A DNA stretch of 64,000 bases, taken from assembly GCA_047495785.1 (NCBI GenBank), contig JBLDXI010000028.1:620001-684000 (forward strand). Direction: 5' to 3'. Position 1 is the first letter of the stretch. Every line of letters starts with the position of its first letter. Source of the DNA: Lepidodermella squamata (lineage: Eukaryota; Gastrotricha). The translations under genes were made by a program, and so were the position numbers. Shown one piece after another: positions 1 to 11,653 of this stretch. The notes under the pieces were generated by a model, which saw only the letters and a program-made list of their open reading frames with translations, did not search any database and had not been told where the DNA came from.

Positions 1-3000
1 AATGGAGCCGGGCGACAGCTCCTTATTTATTGGATCTTCTGAATCAGCAAACTTCATCGAATAAAATATTTCGGTTGATTCAGGTACAATAATTTGCTAA
101 TATATTCTACATTTGATTGAAATAAGACTTTATTAGACTTCGAATCTCTTGGGCCTTCTGGTCGGAAACCGAGATTCAGAAGATGATCCTTTCAATTTTG
201 AACCCATGGTATTGTCGAAGCTCCAATCTCAAATCGAAAGCGTCAGCCGATTGACAGATTTATGGCTTCGAATCTTCGGTAATCTCAACTTATCGATATT
301 CCAAGGGTTCAACACCGAATTCCAAGCTGTCGACTACGCTACCAATCAAGCTGAACTCGGAAATGTTACAGTAGTTGCCGTTCTAGCTTTTGACGTGAAC
401 AAGACCACCGGAGCCTTACTTCCTCACATGACTTACAAGATCCGGATGAACTCGACTAACATTCCGTCTGTTCGCCAATTTCGAGACTTTTTCTGGCACT
501 CGCCGAGTTACTTACGAGATTCGATTACTAAAGACTAGTAAGTAAATTAGTGCTTTAAACTGACATTTCTAATATTTATCGATGTCTCTAGTTCCTTATT
601 CGTTTTTATCCAAGACTTGATCGATCGGGCGATAATCGACGTGACTGTCGGTGAAAATGTGGTCGAACCTGGAACCTTCGCTACCAGCTTCCCGTTACCA
701 TGTCGAAACTCAGATAACTTTTTAGACGAGTATCGGTAAGGTCCTGAATCTTTCATTTTTTTTGCCTGAATCCAATTTCAACTAAAATAGGGACCTTTTG
801 CATCTTGACATGCCTCTACGGTTCGCTTTTGCTGCGGCCATTTTGGTGCAAAACGTTATGGACGAAAGAGAAAGTGGAGTTCGCTACCTGCTCATCGCGA
901 TGGGTGTTCAAACCGGAATTCAAAATCTGGCTTGGTTTTTAACGTCATTCTCAATCCAAACTGCAACTGCTACACTTACAACTTCACTCTTCTACCTCAG
1001 CGGCATATTTCCTGCTAGCAATCCACTCGCTATCTGGCTGATCCTCGAACTATTCGCTGTCGCTATTACTGTTTTCGCGCTATTTATAACTGCTTTGCTG
1101 CCAGAGAAGCGATTCGCGTCGTTGCAGTTTACGATTATTTATTTAATCGCGTTTATTCCTGCCGCCACTATTAACCTGTATGAGGCTAGTTCATACTTTC
1201 CATTCCCTGCTTTCGGGAAGCACGTGGCCAGTCTGATACCAACTACACCGTTCGGAATTGCCTTCAAACTTTTTCTTTATCGAGAAGTTGAAGGTGTAGG
1301 CGTTGATTGGGACAACTTCTTGGAATCTCCAATCTCTGGCGATTCTTACTCTTTACTTCATGTCGTGATTTATCTTGCGGTCGATACTGTGATATTCGCT
1401 CTTCTGGCTTGGTGCCTTAACGAAACAAATCCCGGCAAATTTTGCATCGCAAAACCTTGGTACTTTCCGATACTGAAGTCTTATTGGAAGGGTCAGCCTT
1501 GCGATTTCGATAGTCCGGTTCCTAGCTGGGCGTGCAAGCTCAGAATCTCTGGTGAAGCTCTGAATCATGTCGAAGATAACTCAGTCCCTGATCTCACCCT
1601 TGGAGTTGACATTCGCCATCTCTGCAAATCTGGAGAAATCAACGTGAAGAGCTTAACAATGAAGCTACTTGAATCTCAGGTTACCACAATCCTTGGGCCG
1701 AACGATGCTGGCAAAACTACGATTTTGCAAGTTCTGGTCGGTTTGCTGCCACCCTCTTCGGGATCGGTCCGCGTCTATGGAATGGAACTGATGGCTAATT
1801 TGGACTTCATCAGAGATTTCGTCGGCTTTTGCCCGCAACAAACAATCTTGTTCGAAGATTTGACCCCGGAGGAACATTTTGGCCTCTTCAGTGGATTGAA
1901 GCAGACTTCATCTGAGTTCGAGATCGAGAAGATGCTGCGAGAAATAGGTCTGTCAAGCGCTGCGCAGATCACAGTCAGCAAATTGGAGCCTCAGTTACAA
2001 CGAAAGTTATCCGTTGCCCTGGCTTTCATTGGCAAGTCGCGATTTGTGGTTTTAGACGATCCAACCTCTGGTCTGGATGCCTTGAACCAGCGATCTGTTT
2101 GGGATTTCATTGCGAAGCACAAGCCGGGCAGAACTGTTGTGATTTCAACTAACAAACCGAGCGAAGCTGATAATCTATCTGAAAGAATCGCCATCGTCTC
2201 GAATGGTCGCCTGAAAGCTCTGGGCACGTCATCTCAAATCAAAACTTCCTTCTGCGATGGCTATCATTTGGTTCTTACAAAAGGGCTGAGGTGTGGCCAG
2301 CCCTGGGGTTCCATAGTCCATTTCATCCGTGAAACTGTTCCCACGGCGATCGTCGAGTCTGAAGAGGAGACAATGCTGAAGCTAGTTCTTCCATATCCGG
2401 AATGCGATAAGTTTTCTAAGCTGTTCAAGCGACTTGAAGAATCATCTGAAAGCCTTGGAATTCTGACTCACGAATGTTATGATTCGTCCCTTGGCGAGGC
2501 CTTTCATCGCATAACTCGAGACTCCGCTGAAAAGCCCAGTAAAGAAGTTGAACATGGAAGCGAACATGTTACTGAGCCGGATTACAGCTACTGCAAGTTG
2601 TCGCAGTTCGAAAAGGATGGTGATGTTGAAGATCAAACAAGCTTCGTCCAGCAATTTTTGACGATATTTTCGACTCGGTTGACAGGATTCCGGCGTAACT
2701 ACTGGTCATTGACGTGGCAGGTTGCTGTTCCTGTTTTCATCATCTGGGCTGCTTTCTTACTAACCTTTGCAGTTTCTACCGAGGCTTACTTTGAACCTCT
2801 TGCCATGTCGCCAGTTCAGTTTTTTGGTATTATGGAAGGCAGAAGTCTTCATACTCCGATATCTCATCACGATTCCGACAGTGATATCCAACGAGCAATG
2901 CGATCGCTTGAGATATTTGGCCTTGGCACATCTTGCCACCCGGTGAAAGATCCGAACCGATGCGGCTATGGTGAAATGAAATCTGAAGCGATGATTTTAT

Positions 3001-5544
3001 CGAATCTGTCCGATTTACTCTACCCATCGTGTAGTTGCTCGAGTGACAACTCTGGACTAACTTGTCAGAGTGACTACAACCGAGCTGCTAGAAAGCGGTT
3101 GGCAACTGGTGAGTTCCTGGTAGACATCGGCTGGCAGAGCATGTCCGAATACCTGTTGAACACTGCCGGAGAATTTGTCGACAATCGTTATGGAGCGATA
3201 GATTTCGGTTTGGAGCTCAGCCATGTCCCAAATTATTCTTTGAGGCTAGCTGCAAGACGCATTGTCAACTATTACTACGAACCGCGCGGCTATCATTCGA
3301 TGCCAGCCTATTTGAATGTAGTGAATAATGCGATTTTGCGCGCCAATGTTCAAAGGCATGCGCATTTGGGCGATCCTGGTATGTATGGCATAACAACGTT
3401 GAACCAGCCTATTGACGGTACAGACAGCTCAACAATTGGTGACTACGTGTAAGTTTAAAAGCGTAGATCGTAGGCAGATTTTAACTTTCGTAAAAATAGG
3501 CGATGCGTCAGAGATATGCTGATCAGTATGATGGTCCTAACGGCGATGGTTTTGGTCTCCTCGGGCTTTGCGATTGATCTTATTAACGAAAAGATCACTC
3601 TTGCCAAGCACATCAAAGTGAGCCATATAGATGAGCTTAAATTTTAGAGGTTCTAAATTTCCTCAGGTCATGGCTGGGCTGAATTCAACTACCTATTGGC
3701 TGGCGTCTTTCGCGGCAGATTTTCTCATCTTCGCTATACCTGCAACATTGGGAATGGTTGGAGCATCCATCAATTTCCTTAAAACTTTAGTATCAAAATT
3801 TCTCGTTGTCTAGATGGCTTTTGCAGCTTTTGGGAACAGTGTTTATCTACCTTTCGTTGTGTTGCTGTTCCTCCTCTTCGGATGGTCTTCAATTCCAATG
3901 GTCTACGTCCTGAATTGGAAGTTTGCCGATCCCAACAAGGTTAAAACTCCTGATTTGTTTTCCAAATTTGACTTTACTGTTTCACAGGCTTATGTATTCA
4001 CCGTGACATGGAATTTCCTCACTGGCGTTATCGGAATTTTAGTGACATTTCTATTGGATCACCACGGCGCCCCAGAAGTTTCCGAGCATCTCAAGGCGCT
4101 TTTCTTGCTTTTCCCGTCCTACAGCTTGGGCCAGGGTATAATGGACATTTCCGCAGATCATTTCGAAAGATGCTTGTACTCGTCGTCTGAAGGTAATCAT
4201 TATTTTCACAACATTTTTGCATCATGCGGTTATGAAGCAGGTCTGGAACTTGTCCCAACTGCGCTTTGGGAAACTATCGGTCGTAATATGGTAGTTATGT
4301 TCGCCGAGGGTCTTCTCTTCATCGCTTTAACCATGGTCCTCGAGCTTCATTCATTAAGCACGAAATTCAACGAGCCGGAGAATTTCTCAGAATCCTCAAC
4401 TTGTGACGATATCGATGACGCCGAAGTCGAGGCTGAGCGTAAACGGGTTGCTTTATGCGACACCTTTGAAGAGTTGCTTGTAATCGATGGCTTGACTAAA
4501 GACTTCAAAAACTGTCGAGCTGTCAACAATGTCACGTTAGCTCTGCAGTCTGGGCAAGTATTCGGCCTCCTTGGTTTGACTGGATCCGGGAAATCGACTT
4601 TACTGTCTGTTCTCGCTGGAATGAGTGAACCGACAAAGGGAGAAATTCGAGTTACAGGGCGACGCATTGAAGCGATTTCTGGTTCCTCAATCGACCAGAT
4701 TTTCCATCGAATCGGATTCTGCCCGCAGGCCAATCCTCTATCTAGTGAGCTCACTGTTTTCGAGCATCTCAACTCTTTAGCAGAAATCCGCGGCCTATCT
4801 TCTCAAAAGGAAACAATCGAGCGGCTGCTTGTCAGAACTGGTTTAGAAGACTGCGCAGATGTTGTTTGCGCTGATTTGCGAGATGATCTTAAGAGAAAAT
4901 TATCGATCGCCCTAGCTCTTCTTGGAGACCCTGAAATCGTCATTCTAGACGACCCAACTTACGGCATGGATCCTAACTCGCGGAAGATGATCTTGAACTT
5001 GATCGTGGAGCTTCGAAATGAGGGTCGATTGGTGATTCTCGCGACTCGAAGCATGGAAGAATGCGAGGCGGTCTGCGATCGGGTTGGAATCATGGTTGCT
5101 GGCAAGTTACGGTGCCTAGGCTCGATCCCACAGTCCAAGTCGCGTTTTGGCCCTGGCTACACTGTAACCATCCGTTTCCCGTCGTTCAGCAATTCCAAAG
5201 ATTGCGTAGCAGCGGATGATATGAAGAAAGAATTCAGTCGAGCTGGTGTTGATGCTTCTGTCGGACGGTCCTTTGCGACAAGACATGGAGAATGTGTAGT
5301 GCTGGACCTTCTCGAGGCGAGGCCTAGATTCAGCCAGCTTTTCAAACTACTGAGCAACTTGGTCAACTCTGGCAAGGTTGAAACGTACAGTATTTCACAG
5401 AATGGCCTTGAGGCGGTGAGGAAAGGATTGAATCTATGCTTATTTCTTCTATTCATGATCATTTTTCAGATGAATCTCCATTTAGCAGTCACATCTTTGC
5501 CGAGCAGTCAAGACTCGACATGCTCTCAAGTGATTGAACACTGA
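1..5544 (+). CDS. ABCA-subfamily full ABC transporter, 5' end outside window, degenerate ATP sites
   Basis: A full ABCA-type transporter would move or flip lipids across a membrane. Proposed exons: 1-83, 137-537, 592-735, 791-3448, 3500-3617, 3667-3756, 3814-3939, 3988-5415, 5470-5544; all phases agree and give about 1,706 residues. The introns at 3940-3987 and 5416-5469 are multiples of three with no stop, so a simple ORF reads through them. The 3757-3813 intron has a weak donor (GTTGGA) and hides an in-frame TAG. Order: extracellular loop, membrane block, NBD1 (Walker A near 1690-1722), second membrane block, NBD2 (Walker A near 4578-4600). Walker A and Q-loop are kept, but the signature LSGGM is LEPQL (NBD1) and LRDDL (NBD2), the catalytic Glu after Walker B is Asp in both, and the switch His is Asn and Arg. 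Family assignment is firm; loss of ATP hydrolysis is inferred. Confidence 0.9.
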
Positions 5545-6099
5545 AACTCTTGGGAAATTCAGATTTGACAGTAATTTACCAGTGAAAATGATGTATTTTA
5601 ACGCGGAAATGATGCTTATTTAATTATAATCTGAGTTGTGTTGCTGTATTATTGCTGCCGTAACTTATTACCCCGGATATTGAGAAGTAAAGTTCATTAT
5701 AATAATTCTCAGGTACCAAGTACCAAGTTTCAAACGTTTCTTTCAGTCCTACACTGTTCCAGACGATAGACAATTTTAGACGAGGTTTCATGGTTTATTT
5801 GACTGTGTTTTGAACAGCTTTCGACTAAACCAGCAATTATTTTCGGATTTGTTGCATAGAAAATATCCATATCGCTGGAAATTTCCGTTTAGTTGGCGAA
5901 AGCGCCAATTTGATAGTGAAAGTCCAAAAATTGACAGTGGAAACTACATAATTGATGGTACAAAGCATTTTCCCATGCGAAATTCATTCCATCAAAATTG
6001 TTAAATAAAAAATCCGCCTTAAAAGTTTGCGATTGTTAATTGCTCACGCGAATTATAGTCGGATCGTGTATACCCTGAAATGTTGTCACTACTTTCGAC
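5545..6099. other. Intergenic, no gene seen
   Basis: AT-rich spacer between the ABCA stop and the next gene. It holds a short perfect hairpin near 5893 (TTGGCG-AAAG-CGCCAA). The open frames here lack splice or family support. Confidence 0.5.
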
Positions 6100-6878
6100 A
6101 TGCGTATAATTCACTACGCCGCTATGATTACGGCGTTCGTAGCAGTGTCGCTAATCGTCGCATTCGACAGCGATTCGATTTCCGATCAAGTGAATGCAAG
6201 GGCAAAAACAGGCTCTGGCAAAGATAAGGGAACCAGTAAGGATAAGAAAGGGTAAGTTTTTCCTATTAAGGCTTAGATTAGATTTTTCACTAGATTTTTC
6301 ACAGTGGGAAGACTACGAAGAAGGCAACAGCGGCGACACCAAAGCCAGTAACGGCGACACCAAAGCCGGCATCAAAGGGTACTGCTGCTGCTACTCCCCA
6401 ATCAGCCACAGCGCAACCATACTACACTCCGCCGCCACCGTCTAATTACCTAACACCGGGACATCCAAACAATCCATCGGGAACCAACACTGGCAATAAC
6501 AAGTTGAGTGATTTGCTGAAAAAAGCGAACCCGGGATCGTTTTTCAAGGGCCTGGGCCTTGATAAAATGGGCGCTTGGTTTCGCGATGCTTGGAACAATT
6601 TAGGTTCGCCCATCTTTAATGTACACCATATTGATTTCATCAGCATTTGAATGTGCTATTATTTCGAAATAGGCTGGATGCGTTGGATGTTTGCAGGCAT
6701 TAGCGGGCTGATTTCGCTGGCTGGCACTGCTTTTACTGTCTACTATTGTTTCTGGGGCCGAACGGCTGCCCCGCAATACCCGCAGTACCCGCAGTTCCCG
6801 AATCCGTACCCGTATCCATCGCCTTACTATCCGCCGCCAATGCCGCAGCCCGCCTACCGTTCTAAAAGGCGGAAATAA
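6100..6878 (+). CDS. Small signal-peptide protein with Lys/Thr/Pro-rich region, one membrane helix and Pro/Tyr tail
   Basis: No family recognised. Three exons (6100-6251, 6305-6603, 6673-6878) with consistent phases give 218 residues. The ATG at 6100 is chosen because it opens a hydrophobic signal-like stretch (about residues 1-24). Next comes a low-complexity region rich in Lys, Thr, Ala and Pro (about 30-95), an amphipathic segment, one clear hydrophobic helix (about 155-178), and a tail with short PQY/PYP repeats ending in a basic cluster (KRRK). The track of basic and Pro/Tyr residues suggests a secreted structural or membrane-anchored protein; this is inference. Each exon alone looks like a minor ORF; the support is a common frame through two GT-AG introns of 53 and 69 bp. 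Confidence 0.6.
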
Positions 6879-7764
6879 TTCGAATGAAAAAACTGCCATC
6901 TTTTCAAAACATTACACATATTGATTTGTCCAATTATTGGAAAATTATATATATATAACTGCAAACTATTTTGTTTTAATGGGAAATGAAAGCGTGATCA
7001 AATCGAAATTGAATTAAAATGAAACTGGGTCCTGATATTTGCAAGACTAAAAATGAGGCTCCAACACTAAATTTAAGCGTCCTGGCACTGAATTTTTCTT
7101 TGAGATTTCAGCCTTTTCATTTGTTGATGAATACCAAGGCCCTTCTTGAACCTATGATTTTTTTCAAGTTTCCTGGCGCCATAAGCTACGTTGAAGAATT
7201 ATCGATGTTGGATTCCACTACGGCTGATATTGCAAAAAATCACTGATTTGTAAAATCGATACTTGGAATCGATATCGGCTCTTCAGGCTGAAGTACGAAT
7301 AACTCGTAAGATGACTGCTAATAGCGCTATAAATTCGCTTAATATAAAGATCTATTGGTTAGACATGATAACAACAAAATTGAGGTCCCAGAGAAAGCAT
7401 AGTGCTGGAGCCTCAAATTTAGTGCTGTAACCCTAAATTTAGGGTGCACCCAAATCATCTTTGAAAGCTCATCACAATAAGCATAATTGTACGCAATCGA
7501 ATTTCGAATATTTCATTGGTAAATATCAATGCTGCCCATGATTTTCAATAAAATAAAAATAAATTGCGTTAAAATTATCTACCATTCTACCCTCTCCTCA
7601 TACCATGTACCTACTAAGAGCCCAGGATTTCTCACAAAACTTTCGGGAAATATTGACACTTGTATACTCATGTCGAGTGTTTTACAGATGTAAAACATGA
7701 AGTAAACATGCCCATTGGTTGTACGACTTTTCAGCAATGAGGATCAACTCATCATCAGCGAAAA
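6879..7764. other. Intergenic, repeat-derived
   Basis: No gene is supported. There is a TATATATA run near 6948, a 14-bp palindrome CCCTAAATTTAGGG near 7431, and sequence resembling a segment near 47290-47425 on the other strand. The 75-codon ORF at 7019 lacks any family or splice support. Confidence 0.45.
7234..7450 (+). repeat. Dispersed repeat, copy 1
   Basis: Two blocks here match, in order but inverted, the stretch 47287-47425. One is the ATCACTGATT...TCGATA...TGGAATCGAT block near 7234-7280; the other is a GAGCCTCAAATTT...GCTGTAACC block near 7417-7450. The match is imperfect with indels, as expected for old copies of an interspersed element. Confidence 0.45.
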
Positions 7765-8012
7765 ATAGCAGTGACATTTGAGCTGCGACATTTGGGCAGT
7801 GACAAATAAATCATCACCGTCAAGTCAGCGTCATTTTTTTTATTTATCGTCGCGTTGCGTTTGAAAGGAGCCACTCAATCAGTATTATTCATAAGAAATC
7901 CATCACGAAATTAAACATAGCGGCTCCTTTCAAACGCAATGCGACGTTATCCTAAATTTTTTTTAAATCTCATTTTTACCTCAGTGACATTTGCGCAGTG
8001 ACATTTCTGCCG
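7765..8012 (+). repeat. GTGACATTT-type repeat array, left side of LINE
   Basis: Several copies of a short module around AGTGACATTT occur here (near 7770, 7788, 7983 and 7996), together with an AGCGAAAAAT module near 7760. The same modules appear in reverse orientation right of the LINE at 9971-10141. Together they look like long inverted arrays of a foldback-type element. Confidence 0.45.
7849..7945. repeat. 24-bp inverted repeat (hairpin)
   Basis: The arm at 7849-7872 (starts GTCGCGTTGCGTTTG) is the reverse complement of 7922-7945 at 23 of 24 positions, separated by 49 bp. It lies inside the GTGACATTT array and is probably the tip of a foldback element. Confidence 0.7.
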
Positions 8013-8165
8013 TATTGAGCGCTCCATGCGCCTACATGTGCTACATTAATGCTTTAATTGCTTTTCACTTTTCGCGTGCCGAAGCAACTTGATTTTTTTT
8101 GCTTTTTGCACAAATTCTTCACGCTACTCAGAAAAATAACATAGTGGCATCGTGCCAGCATACTA

Positions 8166-8834
8166 ATGCCTCTAACAAAAGGTGACCTCGAACAAATTTC
8201 GAACATCGTCAATACGGCTGTACAAAAGCTCACCGATATAATAACTAGTCTTCGCAACGAACTCGATACTGTCAAAACTGAGTGTAACGAACTCACCAAT
8301 AAAGTCGACGAACTTACAATTAAACTCAACGCCTGTGAGGAAAACAATCTGAAAAATGTTATCATGGTAACTCTTCCTGGCAAGGAGAAGAACGACGAAG
8401 AACTTGATGAAGTCATCAAAGCAGCGGTTCCGGCTCTTGAAGATGCTGATCTCCGCTGTGTTCGGTTTGGTACGAGAACCGATCAAACAAAGAAGGACGC
8501 TAAAGGACGCCCTGTGAAAGTGACCATCCTAGGCCCACATGGACCTGAACTGGCCTTGTCTGTGACCCAGGACTGGAAGAAAACTAAACCGGAAAATGGC
8601 CCGGTCGTGAAACCTTTCAAGACGAAATTAAGATCGGCCTTGAACAAGATGCTCTATCTTAAACTGACCGAGATGAAAACGGCTAATCCCAAGTTGGTTT
8701 ATGGCTGGTCTAATGATGGATTCGAGTTGGTTACATCCGACGGCAACTGGACTTTCTCCTTCAAGGAGTCAAAGCTGGTGGAAATCGATGATGGCAAGCT
8801 CCCGAAAACCAAAGGAAAAGGCGGCCGCGGCTAG
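8166..8834 (+). CDS. LINE ORF1-like protein
   Basis: 222 residues: an N-terminal heptad-like coiled coil (about residues 5-60), then a compact basic domain that fits the RNA-binding part of a LINE ORF1 protein, and a Lys/Gly-rich end (KGKGGRG). It is assigned by architecture and by its place directly upstream of ORF2, not by a clear motif. The stop TAG at 8832-8834 is in the same frame as ORF2, which continues with no further stop, so ORF2 could be reached by readthrough or reinitiation. Confidence 0.6.
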   Translation: MPLTKGDLEQISNIVNTAVQKLTDIITSLRNELDTVKTECNELTNKVDELTIKLNACEENNLKNVIMVTLPGKEKNDEELDEVIKAAVPALEDADLRCVRFGTRTDQTKKDAKGRPVKVTILGPHGPELALSVTQDWKKTKPENGPVVKPFKTKLRSALNKMLYLKLTEMKTANPKLVYGWSNDGFELVTSDGNWTFSFKESKLVEIDDGKLPKTKGKGGRG

Positions 8835-9743
8835 GGCCTTTCGGCAAGTTCTGTAAATAAAAAACTTCGTAATATTATCTCAAAATATCTACATTGCTTC
8901 TATGCTAACGCTCGTAGTGTCAAGAATAAAACTCATCTGCTTAGACGTGTTCTTGAAAAATCACTCTATGACATAATTGTTATTTGTGATTACGATTGGA
9001 CTTCCTGCTGGCAGCTTCAACTCTCTGTTTCGAAATGTGCATGCTTACATCTTGGTAAAAATAATCCGAAAACTGAATATAAAATTGGCGATCACTCTCT
9101 TGGTAAAGTAAATTCCATCAGGGACCTAGGGGTCCTGATTGACGATCGTCTCTCTTTTTGTGATCATATTGACTCTATAGTAAAGAAATCGATGCAACGT
9201 ATCAACCTTATCTTTCGTGCCTTCAAATCTCGCGATAAAGCTACGCTAGTTCGCGCCTACTGTGTATACGTGCGACCTCTTCTTGATTATGCGTCCCCGA
9301 TCTGGTCTCCATTCACGAAAACGTTAATTGATAAAATCGAAAAAGTTCAATCTTACTTCACTCGTCGCCTATTCTGTAGAAAAATATCTGATCCACGACC
9401 CTCATACTCTTTACGACTACAACAGCTCCATATTCCATCTCTTGAACTGCGACGCTTGAGAGCTGACCTGGTCTTACTGTTCAAAATTATAAAAAATGAA
9501 GTTCGCTGTAATCTTTCTGACAAGCTAAAATTTAATTCTAACGTCACTCGTTCTAATCATTCCTTCAAACTAGTTATACAAACTTGTAGAACTGATCAAT
9601 ATCGCTTCTCATTTGTAAACCGACTAGCTCCGATCTGGAATAAACTGTCAAACGATATAGTATCTTCTAATAATTCTGTTATTTTCAAACATAAGCTTAT
9701 GAATTATGATCTTTCTAGTCATCTTCGCAGCTCAATACTGTAA
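8835..9743 (+). pseudogene. LINE ORF2 remnant: endonuclease start joined to RT C-terminus
   Basis: The first part (near 8895-8988) reads as the N-terminus of a LINE apurinic endonuclease (an N-A-R-S motif followed by a D-I-I-V-I-C strand). It joins directly and in frame to the late RT region (KC...LGKNNP near 9030; DLGVLIDD near 9126; then the C-terminal RPLLDYASPIWSP block). The YxDD catalytic region of the RT is absent. Family resemblance to CR1-type ORF2 is good. The in-frame junction is probably a product of internal deletion by recombination or template switching. Confidence 0.75.
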
Positions 9744-9890
9744 ACATTATCCACTTTGCACGCTATGAAAATATGTTATAATGTAGGTACATGTAAGTGG
9801 CAGAACTTGCCCTTTGTATTCTAATCCATTTTCCTCAATGATTGTTAACCTTAAATTCTGTAATTATTTTTGATTGAATTTGGAAAATAA

Positions 9891-9910
9891 AATACAATAC
9901 AATACAATAC
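9891..9910 (+). repeat. (AATAC)4 LINE 3' tail
   Basis: Four perfect AATAC units immediately after the LINE polyadenylation-like AATAAA. Short 3' microsatellite tails of this sort mark the end of CR1/L2-type insertions. Confidence 0.75.
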
Positions 9911-9970
9911 AATTAAAGTTGTTGAGCTCAAAAAGTCAAAGTTCAATGCCCGAGATTAATAATTGAATTC

Positions 9971-10141
9971 GATGAAGTGTCACTTGCTCATTTTTCGCTG
10001 CTGAAATGTCACTGCTCACTTGCCTCCAAGGATTTTAAAAATTAATACAAAAAAGTGTATTATTATGAATTTTCTACCGACGAGAAGTCACTGCTGATTT
10101 CACCGTAATGTGCTGCAATGTCACTACTGAAATGTCTGACC
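9971..10141 (-). repeat. GTGACATTT-type repeat array, right side of LINE
   Basis: Reverse-orientation copies of the modules at 7765-8012: AAATGTCACT near 10005, 10117 and 10128, and ATTTTTCGCTGCTG near 9990. Two oppositely oriented arrays flank the LINE, so the LINE seems to have landed in or been captured between the arms of a foldback element. Confidence 0.45.
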
Positions 10142-10542
10142 ACGATATTCAATCGATATCACACTTTTTATTATCATTTCTTCGCCTGAATTTTCATATC
10201 AATCAGCAAATTTAAACAAAAAATGGAAAATCCCGAAAAATGGAGAGAAACGCCACAAAGCGGTAATAAAATGCCTTTCTACGTTATTAGGGCTAGGAAT
10301 GAGTGAGTAATAAAAACATCGTACAATCTAGTAGGTCGCCATTCGTTCATAAAAAAACCAAGCACGTGTCGCAATGACATACACACAACTCTGCCTTATG
10401 TCTTGATTAGAGCTAGCACATTACCCACGAGGTGTTCATCGTTCCCAGCACTCGAATTTTTCATTTAATTTGTCATTTTTTAATTAAAATTTAGAAATAT
10501 TTGTGGCTTATACTCTGTGTTTACTGATTGGGGGATAATAAA

Positions 10543-11653
10543 ATGGCGTCCGGTGGCCATTACCAGCACGCCGCTTCGAAAAACTTTGCCGGCCATTTTA
10601 ATAGTCAACAGCAGCGAACAGTTCGCCACGGCCGTCAGAATTACGACGGCGGTAATTTTTACTACAATCATGCTCCACCACCAGCCGCTGCTGAGAATTG
10701 GCGACAAAGCAGTTCTTACAGCCACAACCAGCAGCACAATTACGTCGATTTTCAACCGGCGCTAAATAATGTCAACCGGCCGCCGCGTTACAACCATCAA
10801 CATCCGAGGAATAACCAGCCGGATTTTCAGGCTGAGTATTGTTCGCGGAAATTGGACCTTTGCAAGGAAGCGACTTGCCTCAGGCGCCATCCTGAATCTG
10901 AATTCGAGCTGACTTTTCGAAGCAATCGAATGCTGTCGCAAAGCATGAAGTACAACATCAGAAAATGTGAGTCGATTTTGCATAGGGAAATACATCGACC
11001 TTGTTTACTTTAAATTTAATCAAATTGTTTAAATAGTAGCAATTTATTTCAATTTCCAAACTATTTCAATTTTTTCCTAATTTTTCACTCCTAAAAATAA
11101 TAATGATGTCCCATACGTAACACGCAAGCAAGGAAAATACGCGGAAAAGGCTTCAGAAACTTTATGAAGTCGTTTGGAAAAATTAAAAAAAAATCGCGAA
11201 AATAATAGTAATCAAGTAGTAAAAGTCACTTGTTAATTGGACTGACAAAATTCCGGAGAAATTCGGTCTAACCGGGTAAAATACCGAAAATACCGAACCA
11301 GTTACCATCGGGATTTTCCGAGTTTTCATTTCTTCGGTTAAATCACGGCTACGATGGAATATTCTCTCTAGGTATAATTTAAACAATTAGTTAAATTTCC
11401 TACGAAAATAATCATGTTAAAAAATAGCTGTGCAACTTTGGGACACAAAGCCTGAAATGAGGGCTCTATCATCACTAAATTTTTGAGAGAAGGTACAGTT
11501 AACTGTTGCCAACTTTCCTTTCACTTTTCAGCCTACCTATCATTGCTTTTGCTGGGGAAATGGGAAAAATTTGCAGATAAATCGCCAGCTAAATTTGGTT
11601 ATCTTCAACTCTATTCAGATGGGAAAGCAACGATCTTCCTGTATAGTAAATAA
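10543..11653 (+). CDS. CCCH zinc-finger protein
   Basis: Exons 10543-10966 and 11532-11653 (phases agree) give 181 residues. The first 100 residues are low-complexity, rich in Asn, Gln, His and Tyr. A single finger follows with spacing C-X6-C-X4-C-X3-H (about residues 105-120), close to the short-loop CCCH fingers of RNA-binding proteins such as the ZC3H14/Nab2 type. The second exon follows a TTTTCAG acceptor and ends before an AATAAA at about 11651. An RNA-binding role is inferred from the finger and the prion-like N-terminus. The ATG at 10543 follows an A-rich leader. The 565-bp intron is unusually long here and holds a dispersed repeat at 11105-11150. Confidence 0.6.
11105..11150 (-). repeat. 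Dispersed repeat related to 29127-29172
   Basis: Read on the minus strand, this block (CTTTTCCGCGTATTTTCC..., then TTACGTATGGGACA) matches 29127-29172 with a few mismatches and a small indel. Both copies lie in introns, of the CCCH gene and of the first GBA2 gene. Confidence 0.45.

Larger units (their letters stand above)
8166..9912 (+). mobile_element. CR1-like LINE, internally deleted
   Basis: A non-LTR retrotransposon copy with ORF1 (8166-8834), the start of an endonuclease domain, the end of a reverse-transcriptase ORF2 (to 9743), an AATAAA at about 9886 and a 3' tail of four AATAC units (9891-9910), typical of CR1/L2-like elements. The 5' end is not defined; it may begin near 8013. About two kilobases of endonuclease and RT core are missing between roughly 8985 and 8995, so this copy cannot mobilise itself. 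Confidence 0.8.

Noticed and set aside
3811-3813. In-frame TAG in the ABCA gene as an inactivating stop
   Set aside because: A 57-bp intron (3757-3813) of usual length removes it and restores the family alignment, though its donor is weak.
4193-4250. Additional 58-bp intron in the ABCA gene
   Set aside because: Removing it would shift the frame, while the read-through frame continues in NBD2.
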